Part shown: piece by piece, positions 35,697 through 44,009 of the stretch
How the letters are laid out: every line of letters starts with the position of its first letter
Numbering within the stretch: position 1 is the stretch's first letter
Source of the DNA: Chromatiaceae bacterium
GTDB taxonomy: Bacteria > Pseudomonadota > Gammaproteobacteria > Chromatiales > Chromatiaceae
Length of the DNA: 64,000 nt
Assembly (NCBI GenBank): GCA_024235215.1
Contig: JACKMU010000006.1
Location: 1-64,000 of the forward strand
Direction of reading: 5' to 3'
Program-made: the position numbers and the translations under genes
The notes under the pieces: generated by a model
Told to the model about the DNA's origin: nothing
Databases searched by the model: none
The model's input: only the letters and a program-made list of their open reading frames with translations

Positions 35697-37343
35697 ATGC
35701 GTGTTTGGCGATACAATTTCATTCTGGTGCTTTTCGGTCTGCTCTGCCTGGTCGTGGCTGCACGATTGCTGATGTTGGGGACCCTTGAGAGCGTCGACCT
35801 GCAATCCCGGGGCGATGATCGGGCGTTGCGCGCGGTCGAAATTCCAGCGCAGCGGGGGCGGGTGTATGATCGCGCGGGCGAGGTGCTGGCCGACAACCTG
35901 GATGTCTATGATGTCTGGGTCGATCCCTCGGATGGCCGGCTGAGCGAGGAGGTTGTCGAAAGATTATCGGACAGCCTTGACCTTGGTACCGATCTGCCCA
36001 GCAGGATTGCACGAAATCGCGTAAAACGTTTTCTCTACCTGAAACGGCAGGTGGAACCGAAAGTGGTTGCCCGGCTCCGCGAGTTCGAAAGGTACGGCGT
36101 TCAATTTTCACCGATCCAAAAAAGATTTTATCCCTTGGGGGAGGCGACCTCGCATGTGGTCGGTATCCTCAACATCGACGGTGTCGCTCAGGAAGGCGTG
36201 GAACTGGCTTATGACGCCCGGTTGCGGGGCACACCCGGCCGGATGCAGGTTCAGCGGGACGGCAAAGGCAGGATGGTGAGGCAGGTCAGCGCCTCGACGC
36301 CGGCGCAGCAGGGCAACAGCCTTCACCTGACCCTGGATTCACGTTTGCAGTTGCTGGCGTTGCGTGAATTGAAGGCGCTCACCGAGCGGTTCGATATCGC
36401 TGTGGCCTCTCTGATTGCCATCGATCCAACCAGCGGTGGGGTGCGGGTCATGTTGAACCAGCCTTCCTACGATCCGAATGACCGCAGCGAATTGAAAGTT
36501 CTCAGCCTGCGCAACCGCGCGGTGACGGATGTCTACGAGCCCGGCCTGGTGCTGGCACCCTTTACGCTGATCGCAGCGCTCGAGTCGGGGAAATTCCAGC
36601 CTGATTCAACCATCGATACAACGCCGGGCCTGATAAAGATCGGGCGCTATGAGATCACGGATTCTGTCAATCATGGCGTCTTGTCATTCGATCAACTCTT
36701 GCAAAGTCACAGTAACGTCGCGTTGACGAAAATCGCCCAGGTGTTGCCCCTCTCGGCGCTGCACAATACCTTGAGGAAGGTAGGAATCGGCGTGGTGCCC
36801 GAATCGGGCTTGCCCGGCGAGGTTCCGGGAATGGTCGATGATCCGGGCACCAATCCCACAGATTCGGAGCGCATTCTGGAGCAGACTGGCATGGCCAGGG
36901 GCTATGGCTTGAATGCCACCTTGCTGCATCTGACCGCCGCCTATACGGTGCTTGCCAAAGGCGGTGTCCGGATTCCTGTGACGACAGACAATGGTATGCC
37001 ACCGCAAGGGGAACGGGTGTTCAGTGCACCGTCCGTGAAAGCCGTATTGGCGCAACTGGAAATCACCGAAAGCAGTCGTTGGAAAGCGGCCAGAGTGCCC
37101 GGTTACCGGGTTGCCGGACTGGGGAGCGTCTCAGATATTGCCGTCAGCGGGGGCTACAGCAAGGAGGATCGCAATGTGTTTTTTCTGGGATTGGCCCCGA
37201 TCGCCGAGCCGAAATTGGTGGTTGGCCTGATCGCCAACAGAGTGCCCGTCGCTAACCTGGCAGGCGTTGCTGAAGCGGTGGGGGCGGTGTTTGCCCAGTT
37301 CATGAACGGTGCCTTGCCTCTGATGGGGACAGGGGTTCGTTGA
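35697..37343 (+). CDS. FtsI/PBP-like protein with all three transpeptidase motifs destroyed
   Basis: 548 aa. One N-terminal helix, a pedestal domain (PAQRGRVYDRAGEVLADN) and a penicillin-binding transpeptidase fold align well with FtsI: RNRAVTDVYEPG, the catalytic-helix region, and GLAPIAEPKLVVGLI. The active site is gone. The SxxK motif is LVLA (Leu284 for Ser, Ala287 for Lys), SxN is HSN (338-340), and KTG is LGS (475-477). It cannot acylate a peptide stem or penicillin by the known mechanism. It is probably a binding or sensing scaffold at the division or elongation site, pairing with the SEDS-like protein encoded 12 bases downstream. Confidence 0.88.
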   Translation: MRVWRYNFILVLFGLLCLVVAARLLMLGTLESVDLQSRGDDRALRAVEIPAQRGRVYDRAGEVLADNLDVYDVWVDPSDGRLSEEVVERLSDSLDLGTDLPSRIARNRVKRFLYLKRQVEPKVVARLREFERYGVQFSPIQKRFYPLGEATSHVVGILNIDGVAQEGVELAYDARLRGTPGRMQVQRDGKGRMVRQVSASTPAQQGNSLHLTLDSRLQLLALRELKALTERFDIAVASLIAIDPTSGGVRVMLNQPSYDPNDRSELKVLSLRNRAVTDVYEPGLVLAPFTLIAALESGKFQPDSTIDTTPGLIKIGRYEITDSVNHGVLSFDQLLQSHSNVALTKIAQVLPLSALHNTLRKVGIGVVPESGLPGEVPGMVDDPGTNPTDSERILEQTGMARGYGLNATLLHLTAAYTVLAKGGVRIPVTTDNGMPPQGERVFSAPSVKAVLAQLEITESSRWKAARVPGYRVAGLGSVSDIAVSGGYSKEDRNVFFLGLAPIAEPKLVVGLIANRVPVANLAGVAEAVGAVFAQFMNGALPLMGTGVR

Positions 37344-37355
37344 CTGAGGTCGGCT

Positions 37356-38441
37356 ATGTACTGGTATTTTGACCGCCCACTGGTATTGACTTGGATACTG
37401 CTGCTGTCAGCCGGGCTGGCCATGGTGTATTCGGCGACCAATTTCGATGGTTATTACCTGATGCGCCAGCTGGTTTTTATTGCTGTGGCGATAACAGCAT
37501 TCGCGATCACGGTGTGCATCGACCTGAAACGGCTGGAGCAGATGTCGGTGTTCGCCATCTTCGCGGCAATCGCGTTGGGTAGTCTGGTGTTTGTTCCGGG
37601 CCTCGGCCGTACGGTCAATGGTGCCACCCGGTGGCTTGATCTGCGGTTTATCACGTTCCATACCGGCGAGGTCATCAAACTGCTGATGTTCCTGTTCCTG
37701 GCCCGTTACGTATCTCAACACCGGGAGACGCTCACCGGTTCTTTGCGCGGTCTGTGGATACCTATTCTCGCGTTACTCTTCCTGTCCACTCTGCTGTGGG
37801 AACAACCTGATACCGGTACCACCTGGACCATGAGTCTCGCCGTGTTGGGCGCCCTTTACCTCGTCGGACTGCGACCGCCGTTCTTTATCGTTTATCTGGC
37901 GGCACTGCTCATGATCCTGGTGGCGACCGCTGTCCTGTCACCCTACCGGCTCGGGCGACTATCTTCCTTTCTCGACCCCTGGGACGACGTGCTGATTTCT
38001 GGTTACCAACTCGCGCAGTCACTGATCGCATTCGGCCGGGGCGAACTGTTCGGCTTGGGTTATGGCGCGAGCCTGCAGAAGCTGGATTACCTGCCGGATG
38101 CGCACAACAATTTCATCATTGCGATCGTCGCGGAGGAGTTTGGCGCCGTGGGTGCCATCGCACTCATGTTAATGCTGCTCTACCTGGCGCACCGGGTATT
38201 GCGCATCGGCGCGAGGGCCTTTGAGGCGCGCAACATGTTTGCCGGCACACTGGCGGCCTCCATTGCCATCCTGTTGGCCGCCACGACGCTGTTGCACATC
38301 GCTGTCGCCATCGGTCTGTTGCCGACGCTGGGGTTTGGGTTGCCCTTGATCAGCCATGGGGGTACGGGGTTGGTGGTCTACTCCGTCATGCTGGCGATGG
38401 CGACGCGGATTGATCTGGAACGCAAGGCCGGTACTTTGTAG
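37356..38441 (+). CDS. FtsW/RodA-like SEDS protein with catalytic Asp replaced by Asn
   Basis: 361 aa with about ten membrane helices. SEDS marks are present: NGATRWLDL, GEVIKLLMF, QPDTGTT, and LPLISHGGTGL near the C-terminus. The loop that holds the catalytic Asp of SEDS glycosyltransferases is LPEAHTDF in E. coli FtsW; here it is LPDAHNNF, putting Asn252 at the Asp position. Polymerase activity on lipid II is therefore doubtful. It follows the pseudo-PBP by 12 bases, the same pairing as genuine SEDS/bPBP couples, so the two probably form a non-catalytic complex. Confidence 0.88.
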   Translation: MYWYFDRPLVLTWILLLSAGLAMVYSATNFDGYYLMRQLVFIAVAITAFAITVCIDLKRLEQMSVFAIFAAIALGSLVFVPGLGRTVNGATRWLDLRFITFHTGEVIKLLMFLFLARYVSQHRETLTGSLRGLWIPILALLFLSTLLWEQPDTGTTWTMSLAVLGALYLVGLRPPFFIVYLAALLMILVATAVLSPYRLGRLSSFLDPWDDVLISGYQLAQSLIAFGRGELFGLGYGASLQKLDYLPDAHNNFIIAIVAEEFGAVGAIALMLMLLYLAHRVLRIGARAFEARNMFAGTLAASIAILLAATTLLHIAVAIGLLPTLGFGLPLISHGGTGLVVYSVMLAMATRIDLERKAGTL

Positions 38442-38507
38442 TCCATTCAATGGCTTGCAAAACGTTTTTTCTCTTTACCGAGTCACACAAGGGGTTGATG
38501 TTGGACC

Positions 38508-39848
38508 ATGAGCCGGGAACTCACTAGCACGGACTGGCGCCGCCTCACCCATTCGATACGGGCGGGTGAATGTGTGCTGTTTCTCGGCCCCGATGCGTCC
38601 TGCCTGGACGGGCGGACGCTCGTGGCCTCCCTGGTGGCGGAGCTGGACGGTGATCGAGACAGCGATCTGCACTGGGCGGCGCAGACCTTTGCGGAGAAGG
38701 GCTACGACCAGTTCGATCTGATCGACAAGGCGCAGAATTTCTATCAGGCCCTGGATCATCGGACCAGCGATTTTCACCGCGATCTAGCGGCCTTGCCGTT
38801 TCATCTGTGTGTGCAAACCTCACCGGATCGTTTCATGGCCAATGCGTTTGCCGATCGCAGGGACAAGGTGCCGACCGAGGCCTATTTTCACTTGCGCGGT
38901 GGGGTGCGGCTCATCGGGGGTGGCTCGCTTGGCGCCTTGCCGGAACCCAGCGCGGCGTGCCCGCTGGTGTTTGGCCTGCATGGCAGCGCGGAAAACGGGG
39001 ATTCCCTGGTGCTCACGGAAAACGACGTGCTGGCGTTCATCGTGCGTCTGGTGCGGGACAAGGTCATCCTGCCGCCGAACCTGTTGCGGCTGATCAAACA
39101 AGCCAAGACCCTATTGTTCATCGGATTCGGCTTTCACAGCTGGTATCAGCGACTCATCCTGTACGTGCTCCGAGGTGTGGACTCCCACAAGCACTGGAAC
39201 TCCCTGGCTTTGGAAGGCAGCCGGTTTTTCTCCCTGCCTGATCATCAGCAGACAGCCACCTATTACGACAAAGAACACCGGATCAGTTTTTCTCACCTGT
39301 CGTTTACCGAGTTCGCGCGGGAGTTGCGGCAACGCTATGAGGTGCAGGCTGCCGAGAGGGCGCCGGATACGCCGTCGTTGACCCCCTTGCCACCGGGTGC
39401 CCCGAATGTTTTTCTCAGCTACTCCAGGGAGGACGAGCCCGCCGTAACGGCGCTCTCCGCGCAACTGCGCACACGGGGTATCGATACCTGGCAGGATCTT
39501 GATCAACTCCGGGGTGGGGAGGATTGGCGAAAACGGGTTGTGCATGTCGTGGAACAGGTGGTGGACTACGTGGTGTTGCTGCATTCCCAACACCTCGAAC
39601 CGGGTGAAAGCTGGGTGCGTTACGAAGTGAATCTGGCGATAGAGCGCAGTCGCAAGCTGCCTCCTAATTCCGTTTTCCTCATCCCCTGTCATTTCCTCGG
39701 CTGCCGGCAACGGGAAGACGATCTCGAACATCTGCACTATGTCACTGTGGATTCGCCCGATGATTGCGCCACATTGGCTGAGGTGATCCTCGAACACTGG
39801 CGGAAAAAGATGGCTATGCGGCGCGAGGAGCAGGTGATCAATGATTGA
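38508..39848 (+). CDS. SIR2-like / TIR domain fusion protein
   Basis: 446 aa. Residues ~15-275 are SIR2-like: VLFLGPDASCLDG in the NAD-binding loop position, FGLHGSAENGDSLVLTEND with the His (158), and TLLFIGFGF. The Asn found in the TTNxD motif of SIR2 NADases is Ser105 here (QTSPD). Residues ~299-440 are TIR: NVFLSYSREDEPAV, GIDTWQDLDQLRGGEDW, and SWVRYEVNLAIE with the probable catalytic Glu373 kept. Both domains act in bacterial immune NAD depletion. The next gene overlaps by 8 bases. I infer TIR as the active effector and SIR2 as a sensing or degenerate module. Confidence 0.85.
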   Translation: MSRELTSTDWRRLTHSIRAGECVLFLGPDASCLDGRTLVASLVAELDGDRDSDLHWAAQTFAEKGYDQFDLIDKAQNFYQALDHRTSDFHRDLAALPFHLCVQTSPDRFMANAFADRRDKVPTEAYFHLRGGVRLIGGGSLGALPEPSAACPLVFGLHGSAENGDSLVLTENDVLAFIVRLVRDKVILPPNLLRLIKQAKTLLFIGFGFHSWYQRLILYVLRGVDSHKHWNSLALEGSRFFSLPDHQQTATYYDKEHRISFSHLSFTEFARELRQRYEVQAAERAPDTPSLTPLPPGAPNVFLSYSREDEPAVTALSAQLRTRGIDTWQDLDQLRGGEDWRKRVVHVVEQVVDYVVLLHSQHLEPGESWVRYEVNLAIERSRKLPPNSVFLIPCHFLGCRQREDDLEHLHYVTVDSPDDCATLAEVILEHWRKKMAMRREEQVIND

Positions 39849-42054
39849 AACCGCCATCGGGTCAAACGCCCGGCTACGCTATCGCTATCCAGGTCCCTCC
39901 TCCTTTGACGACAGCCCGATCGGTCATCGGACCTTTTTCGGCCGCGACAGCGAGGCCGGTGAACTGGCTGACAGGATTGCCGCGGAGCAGCTGACCATCC
40001 TCTACGGTAAATCCGGGATCGGTAAGACCTCTCTGCTCAACGCCGGGTTGTTTCCCAGACTGCGATCCCTCGGATTCGCTCCGCTGCTGGTGCGGCCGCG
40101 GGAAGTGACGGGGTCGTGGCTTTCCGCCATCGCCGCCGCGGCGCAGGAGATGGCGGAGCGCCACAACCTGAAAATCACCGCGCCGCAACAGCCCAGCCAT
40201 ATCGGTGAGTATTTCGCTGGTTTGTTGTTGACTCAGGGCGACCGTTTTCTGTTGCCGGTCCTGGTGCTGGATCAGTTCGAAGAGATCTTTCGTCTCGATC
40301 CGTCCAGCAAGGATGACTTCGGCGCCACCGTGGGGGCCCTGTTGAGCGGTGTACCGAGGTTGCACCATAAGACCAGTGGTTTGCGTGTAGTGCTCAGCCT
40401 AAGGGAAGAGTTCGTCGGGGCACTGGAGGAGTTTACCCACACCCTGCCGGGTCTGCTCTCCTCGCGCTATCGCCTGCAGAGCATGACCAGGGAGGGCGCG
40501 CAGTTGGCCATCGTCGAGCCGGCCCGACTGCCGGGGGCTGAATTCGCCTCGCCGGTATTCAAGTACGGCAGCGACATGCTGGCGCGCCTCATGGATTTCC
40601 TGGGTAACCGAGGTTCGTTCGAGCCCATCCAATTGCAGGTGATCTGTCGCTACATAGAACAGGAAGTGCTAGAGCGCTCGCGCCGTGGTGAGTCTTTCTC
40701 TCCGGTGAACCACTCGGACTACTTCGACGATCCGGCGAGCGGATTTCATCATATCCTTGCGACCTTCTATGCCGACACCCTGAGCAAGATCGATAACGAG
40801 ATTGATCTGCACCGCGCCCGTGAATTGTGCGAATACGGGTTGGTCCGCCCCGATGGATACCGGGACAGCCTGTCCGCCGAACGCATCGAGCGGGAATATC
40901 ACGTCAGCGCTCAGACCCTGGATCTGCTGGTCGATTCCCGTCTGTTGCGCCGCGAAGACCGGCTCAACGACCTCTGGTATGAACTCACCCACGACCGGCT
41001 GGCGGAAGCGATTGCCTCCCGGCGCCGTTTTCGCGTACCGCGCACACTGTGGATCTATCTGGTCGCCGCCGCCATCGCGCTGGCCGGTGTATTCGCGGCA
41101 TTCGTGGTGGAAGTGAAACGTTCAGCGGAACTGCGCCAGCAGCAGGCGCTCTCCGACAAGCGCGCCCAGGAGATCGAGCTGCGAAATGCCGAGATCGAAG
41201 CACGCAGCAGCGATATCGATGTGTTGCGTTCGCGGCTTTTGAACGCCACCCAGGCGATGACCACCGAACTGATTGAGCGCGGTGGGCTGATTTTGCCCAA
41301 AATGGTGGAAATACCGGCCGGTGTTTTTCTGATCGCCATCCCTGGCGGCTCTCCCGGTGCTCAAACATTGCGGGAGATCCGTATTCCTGAGCCTTTTCGG
41401 GTATCCCAGTACGAGATCACCTTTAAACAATATGATCAATTCGCCAATGCGGTGGGAAAGGCGCTTCCCTCTGATGCCGGATGGGGCAGAAGCAACCGTC
41501 CGGTGATCAACATCGCCTGGGAGGATGCCGTGCAATACACCGTCTGGCTTACGCAGCAGGCCCGTAAGAACACACCCACGGCACCGGCCTTCCGGCTGCT
41601 GACGGAGGCGCAGTGGGAATACGCCGCTCGCTCAGGCGTCCACGCCATCGCCAACGACGACCCGGATGCAAAGGTGCTGTGCCAATTTGCCAACCACGCG
41701 GACCTCAGCCTGGGTTATCATTGGGTCAACCAGGCCTGTTCGGATGGTACTGGCAACAACAGCGCACCGGTCGGCACCTACCACTACAACGCCTTCGGGC
41801 TCAGCGATATGCAGGGTAACGTGGCCGAATGGGTTGCGGATTGCTGGAACGACGGCTATACCAACCTCCCCTTCGATGGTTCCGCCGCACTGGATGGAGA
41901 TTGCACACGCCGGGTGGTTCGAGGGGGTTCCTGGTTCGATGTGGCAAGCCGGGTAGGTACGCGACAACGCGACTGGCACTACCGGTATTTCGGTAACGAC
42001 ACCATTGGATTTCGTATTGCTCAGGATGTTGTGGCTGCGCAAGCGCAGGAATAG
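39841..42054 (+). CDS. Membrane-anchored nSTAND NTPase with FGE-like sensor domain
   Basis: 737 aa. Residues ~20-300 are a STAND-type NTPase: FFGRDSEAGELADRI, Walker A GKSGIGKTS (56-64) and Walker B LVLDQFEEIF (acidic residues 144-148). A helical region ends at about 395, then one membrane helix (402-424), a coiled coil (425-480), and an FGE-sulfatase-like (C-type-lectin fold) domain from about 487: MVEIPAGVF, EAQWEYAARSG, DMQGNVAEWVADCW, RRVVRGGSW, IGFRIAQ. The C-terminal motif lacks the two catalytic Cys of formylglycine-generating enzymes, suggesting ligand binding. The layout is a cytoplasmic switch with a periplasmic receptor. It overlaps the SIR2-TIR gene. Confidence 0.88.
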   Translation: MIETAIGSNARLRYRYPGPSSFDDSPIGHRTFFGRDSEAGELADRIAAEQLTILYGKSGIGKTSLLNAGLFPRLRSLGFAPLLVRPREVTGSWLSAIAAAAQEMAERHNLKITAPQQPSHIGEYFAGLLLTQGDRFLLPVLVLDQFEEIFRLDPSSKDDFGATVGALLSGVPRLHHKTSGLRVVLSLREEFVGALEEFTHTLPGLLSSRYRLQSMTREGAQLAIVEPARLPGAEFASPVFKYGSDMLARLMDFLGNRGSFEPIQLQVICRYIEQEVLERSRRGESFSPVNHSDYFDDPASGFHHILATFYADTLSKIDNEIDLHRARELCEYGLVRPDGYRDSLSAERIEREYHVSAQTLDLLVDSRLLRREDRLNDLWYELTHDRLAEAIASRRRFRVPRTLWIYLVAAAIALAGVFAAFVVEVKRSAELRQQQALSDKRAQEIELRNAEIEARSSDIDVLRSRLLNATQAMTTELIERGGLILPKMVEIPAGVFLIAIPGGSPGAQTLREIRIPEPFRVSQYEITFKQYDQFANAVGKALPSDAGWGRSNRPVINIAWEDAVQYTVWLTQQARKNTPTAPAFRLLTEAQWEYAARSGVHAIANDDPDAKVLCQFANHADLSLGYHWVNQACSDGTGNNSAPVGTYHYNAFGLSDMQGNVAEWVADCWNDGYTNLPFDGSAALDGDCTRRVVRGGSWFDVASRVGTRQRDWHYRYFGNDTIGFRIAQDVVAAQAQE

Positions 42055-42125
42055 AAATTGTCGATAGTGTCAAATCAAGTGGAAAGCGTTTTTACCCTGA
42101 CCTCAAAACACCTGGAGGTGTCAGC

Positions 42126-43325
42126 ATGCCTATTCAGCAGACCCTCAAGAGTGGCAAAGTGCCGGTGCACATCTGGACGCCGGAGACCCAGTCTGAAGCG
42201 TTGGTGCAGCTTTCGAACGTCTCTCAGATGCCCTTCATTCACCACCATATCGCTGTCATGCCCGATGTACACGCGGGAATCGGTGCCACTATCGGCTCGG
42301 TGATTCCGACCCGGGGTGCCATCGTACCGGCGGCAGTCGGCGTGGATATCGGCTGTGGTATGAACGCCATCCGCATTTCGTTGCGGGCGTCGGATCTGCC
42401 CGACAATCTGCGTCCACTGCGCCACCATATAGAGCAGGCGATTCCCGTGGGATTCGACATGCATGACCAGGACCCGGTGCAGCGTTCGACCATCGTACCA
42501 CTGGCGAGAGTCCTGGATACCCTCCTGGAGAAGCACCCCGCGATCCGCGGGATGCAGCGTGATCGCCCCTACGACACCTGGATACGCCAACTCGCGACCC
42601 TCGGTGGCGGCAACCATTTCATCGAACTCTGTCTCGACGAGAATGATGATGTTTGGGTGATGCTGCACTCCGGATCCCGGGGCATTGGCAACGTCATAGG
42701 TCGTTATTTCATTGATCTCGCCCGCCGCGATATGGGTGAGTTGCTCGGCCGGCTACCCGATCGTGACCTGGCCTATTTCAGCGAAGGTGCCCGGCACTTC
42801 AATGATTATGTCGCAGCGGTGGGATGGGCGCAGGAGTACGCGATGATCAACCGGCGGGAGATGATGCGCTTGATCCTGCAGTCGCTGACCAGGGATCTGC
42901 CGCCTTTCACCATCACCCGGGAGGCGATCAATTGCCACCACAACTATGTGACGAAGGAGCGTCACTTCGGAGCAGATGTCTATATCACCCGCAAAGGGGC
43001 GATCCGGGCCGGTGCGGGAGAGCTGGGCATCATTCCCGGATCCATGGGAGCGCGCTCCTACATCGTACGCGGCAAGGGCAATGCGGACTCCTTCTGCTCC
43101 TGTTCCCATGGCGCTGGGCGGCAGATGTCGCGTGCCCAGGCCAAAAAACGGTTCAATCGGACCGATCTGGAGATTCAGACCCGCGGTGTGGAGTGCCGCA
43201 AGGACAACGGAGTGATCGATGAGATTCCCGCTGCCTACAAGGATATCGATCAGGTCATGCAGGACCAGAGCGATCTCATCAAGGTGGTGCACACGCTGAA
43301 ACAGGTGCTCTGCGTCAAAGGTTGA
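42126..43325 (+). CDS. rtcB: RtcB-type RNA 3'-phosphate/5'-hydroxyl ligase
   Basis: 399 aa, close to E. coli RtcB (408). Metal-binding residues appear in MPDVHAGIG, GVDIGCGMNA (Cys77), GGGNHFIEL and HSGSRGIG. The guanylylated His is in CSHGAGRQMSRAQAKKRF (His328). It joins RNA 2',3'-cyclic phosphate or 3'-phosphate ends to 5'-OH ends using GTP and Mn, repairing ribonuclease-cleaved tRNA or rRNA. No rtcA or rtcR gene is next to it. Instead it follows the STAND-FGE gene by 71 bases on the same strand, with a GGAGGTG ribosome site that lies in a small dyad (ACACCTGGAGGTGT, 42108-42121). Confidence 0.95.
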   Translation: MPIQQTLKSGKVPVHIWTPETQSEALVQLSNVSQMPFIHHHIAVMPDVHAGIGATIGSVIPTRGAIVPAAVGVDIGCGMNAIRISLRASDLPDNLRPLRHHIEQAIPVGFDMHDQDPVQRSTIVPLARVLDTLLEKHPAIRGMQRDRPYDTWIRQLATLGGGNHFIELCLDENDDVWVMLHSGSRGIGNVIGRYFIDLARRDMGELLGRLPDRDLAYFSEGARHFNDYVAAVGWAQEYAMINRREMMRLILQSLTRDLPPFTITREAINCHHNYVTKERHFGADVYITRKGAIRAGAGELGIIPGSMGARSYIVRGKGNADSFCSCSHGAGRQMSRAQAKKRFNRTDLEIQTRGVECRKDNGVIDEIPAAYKDIDQVMQDQSDLIKVVHTLKQVLCVKG

Positions 43326-43481
43326 ATCAGCAACGAACGGACAGACTCTCTTTTTCCTGTAACCCGCTTCTGTCACCACCTCGTACCGTTTTCAACCTCT
43401 ACCCATCCCTGTCAACAGCCTACCACCTCCTCCTTTCTTATGCTGAAGCGAACAAACGCTTTTCCTCGCACAAGCGATTTA

Positions 43482-43739
43482 TCACTCGTCATCCGGAACG
43501 CAAGTGGCTTCCACTGCCGCCTTGTCAATCGGTGTGACAACCAGCTTTTCATCCTCAGCACAGAACAGCATCACCCGCCCTTCACCGAGGTTGGTGTACG
43601 GCGCTTCGAAAACCTCATCCGCCGGACTGCCGTTCGGATTGTTGTAGGCATTTTTTCCGCCGCTGGCCCATGCCGGAACAGCCGCTGCGAAGCTGACAAC
43701 GGCTACGAACACTGCAAGTTTTTTCATGCCGGTTTTCAT
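43482..43739 (-). CDS. Small secreted protein, unknown function
   Basis: 85 aa from ATG at 43739, behind GGAGAGGAGGAA. A signal peptide (MKKLAVFVAVVSFAAAVPAWA) is followed by about 60 residues beginning SGGKNAYNNPNGSPADEVF, with two Cys (LFCAEDEK and ATCVPDDE) that could form a disulfide. No family is recognised. It faces the RtcB gene tail-to-tail and is separate from the exporter operon further right. Confidence 0.7.
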   Translation of the reverse strand: MKTGMKKLAVFVAVVSFAAAVPAWASGGKNAYNNPNGSPADEVFEAPYTNLGEGRVMLFCAEDEKLVVTPIDKAAVEATCVPDDE

Positions 43740-44009
43740 CGCTTCCTCCTCTCCACACAAGACGCTTGCAACCTATTCGCGTACAGCCTTGGGTGGTTAC
43801 CAAATATCCCCGTCATGCTGTTAGTAGATCCCCATAGCAGAAAACCGCATTGATAAAACGCAAAGCGGAGGGAAAATCTTCGTTGCCTGACAAGCCCGCT
43901 ATCGGCAAATATCACAGTGTGAAATACGCTCAACCCACGACGCTTTCCGCCCGACTCGGGCAACTGGCAGGTCGATGCAGGGTAGCAATGGCGTCAGGCT
44001 CGATCGACA

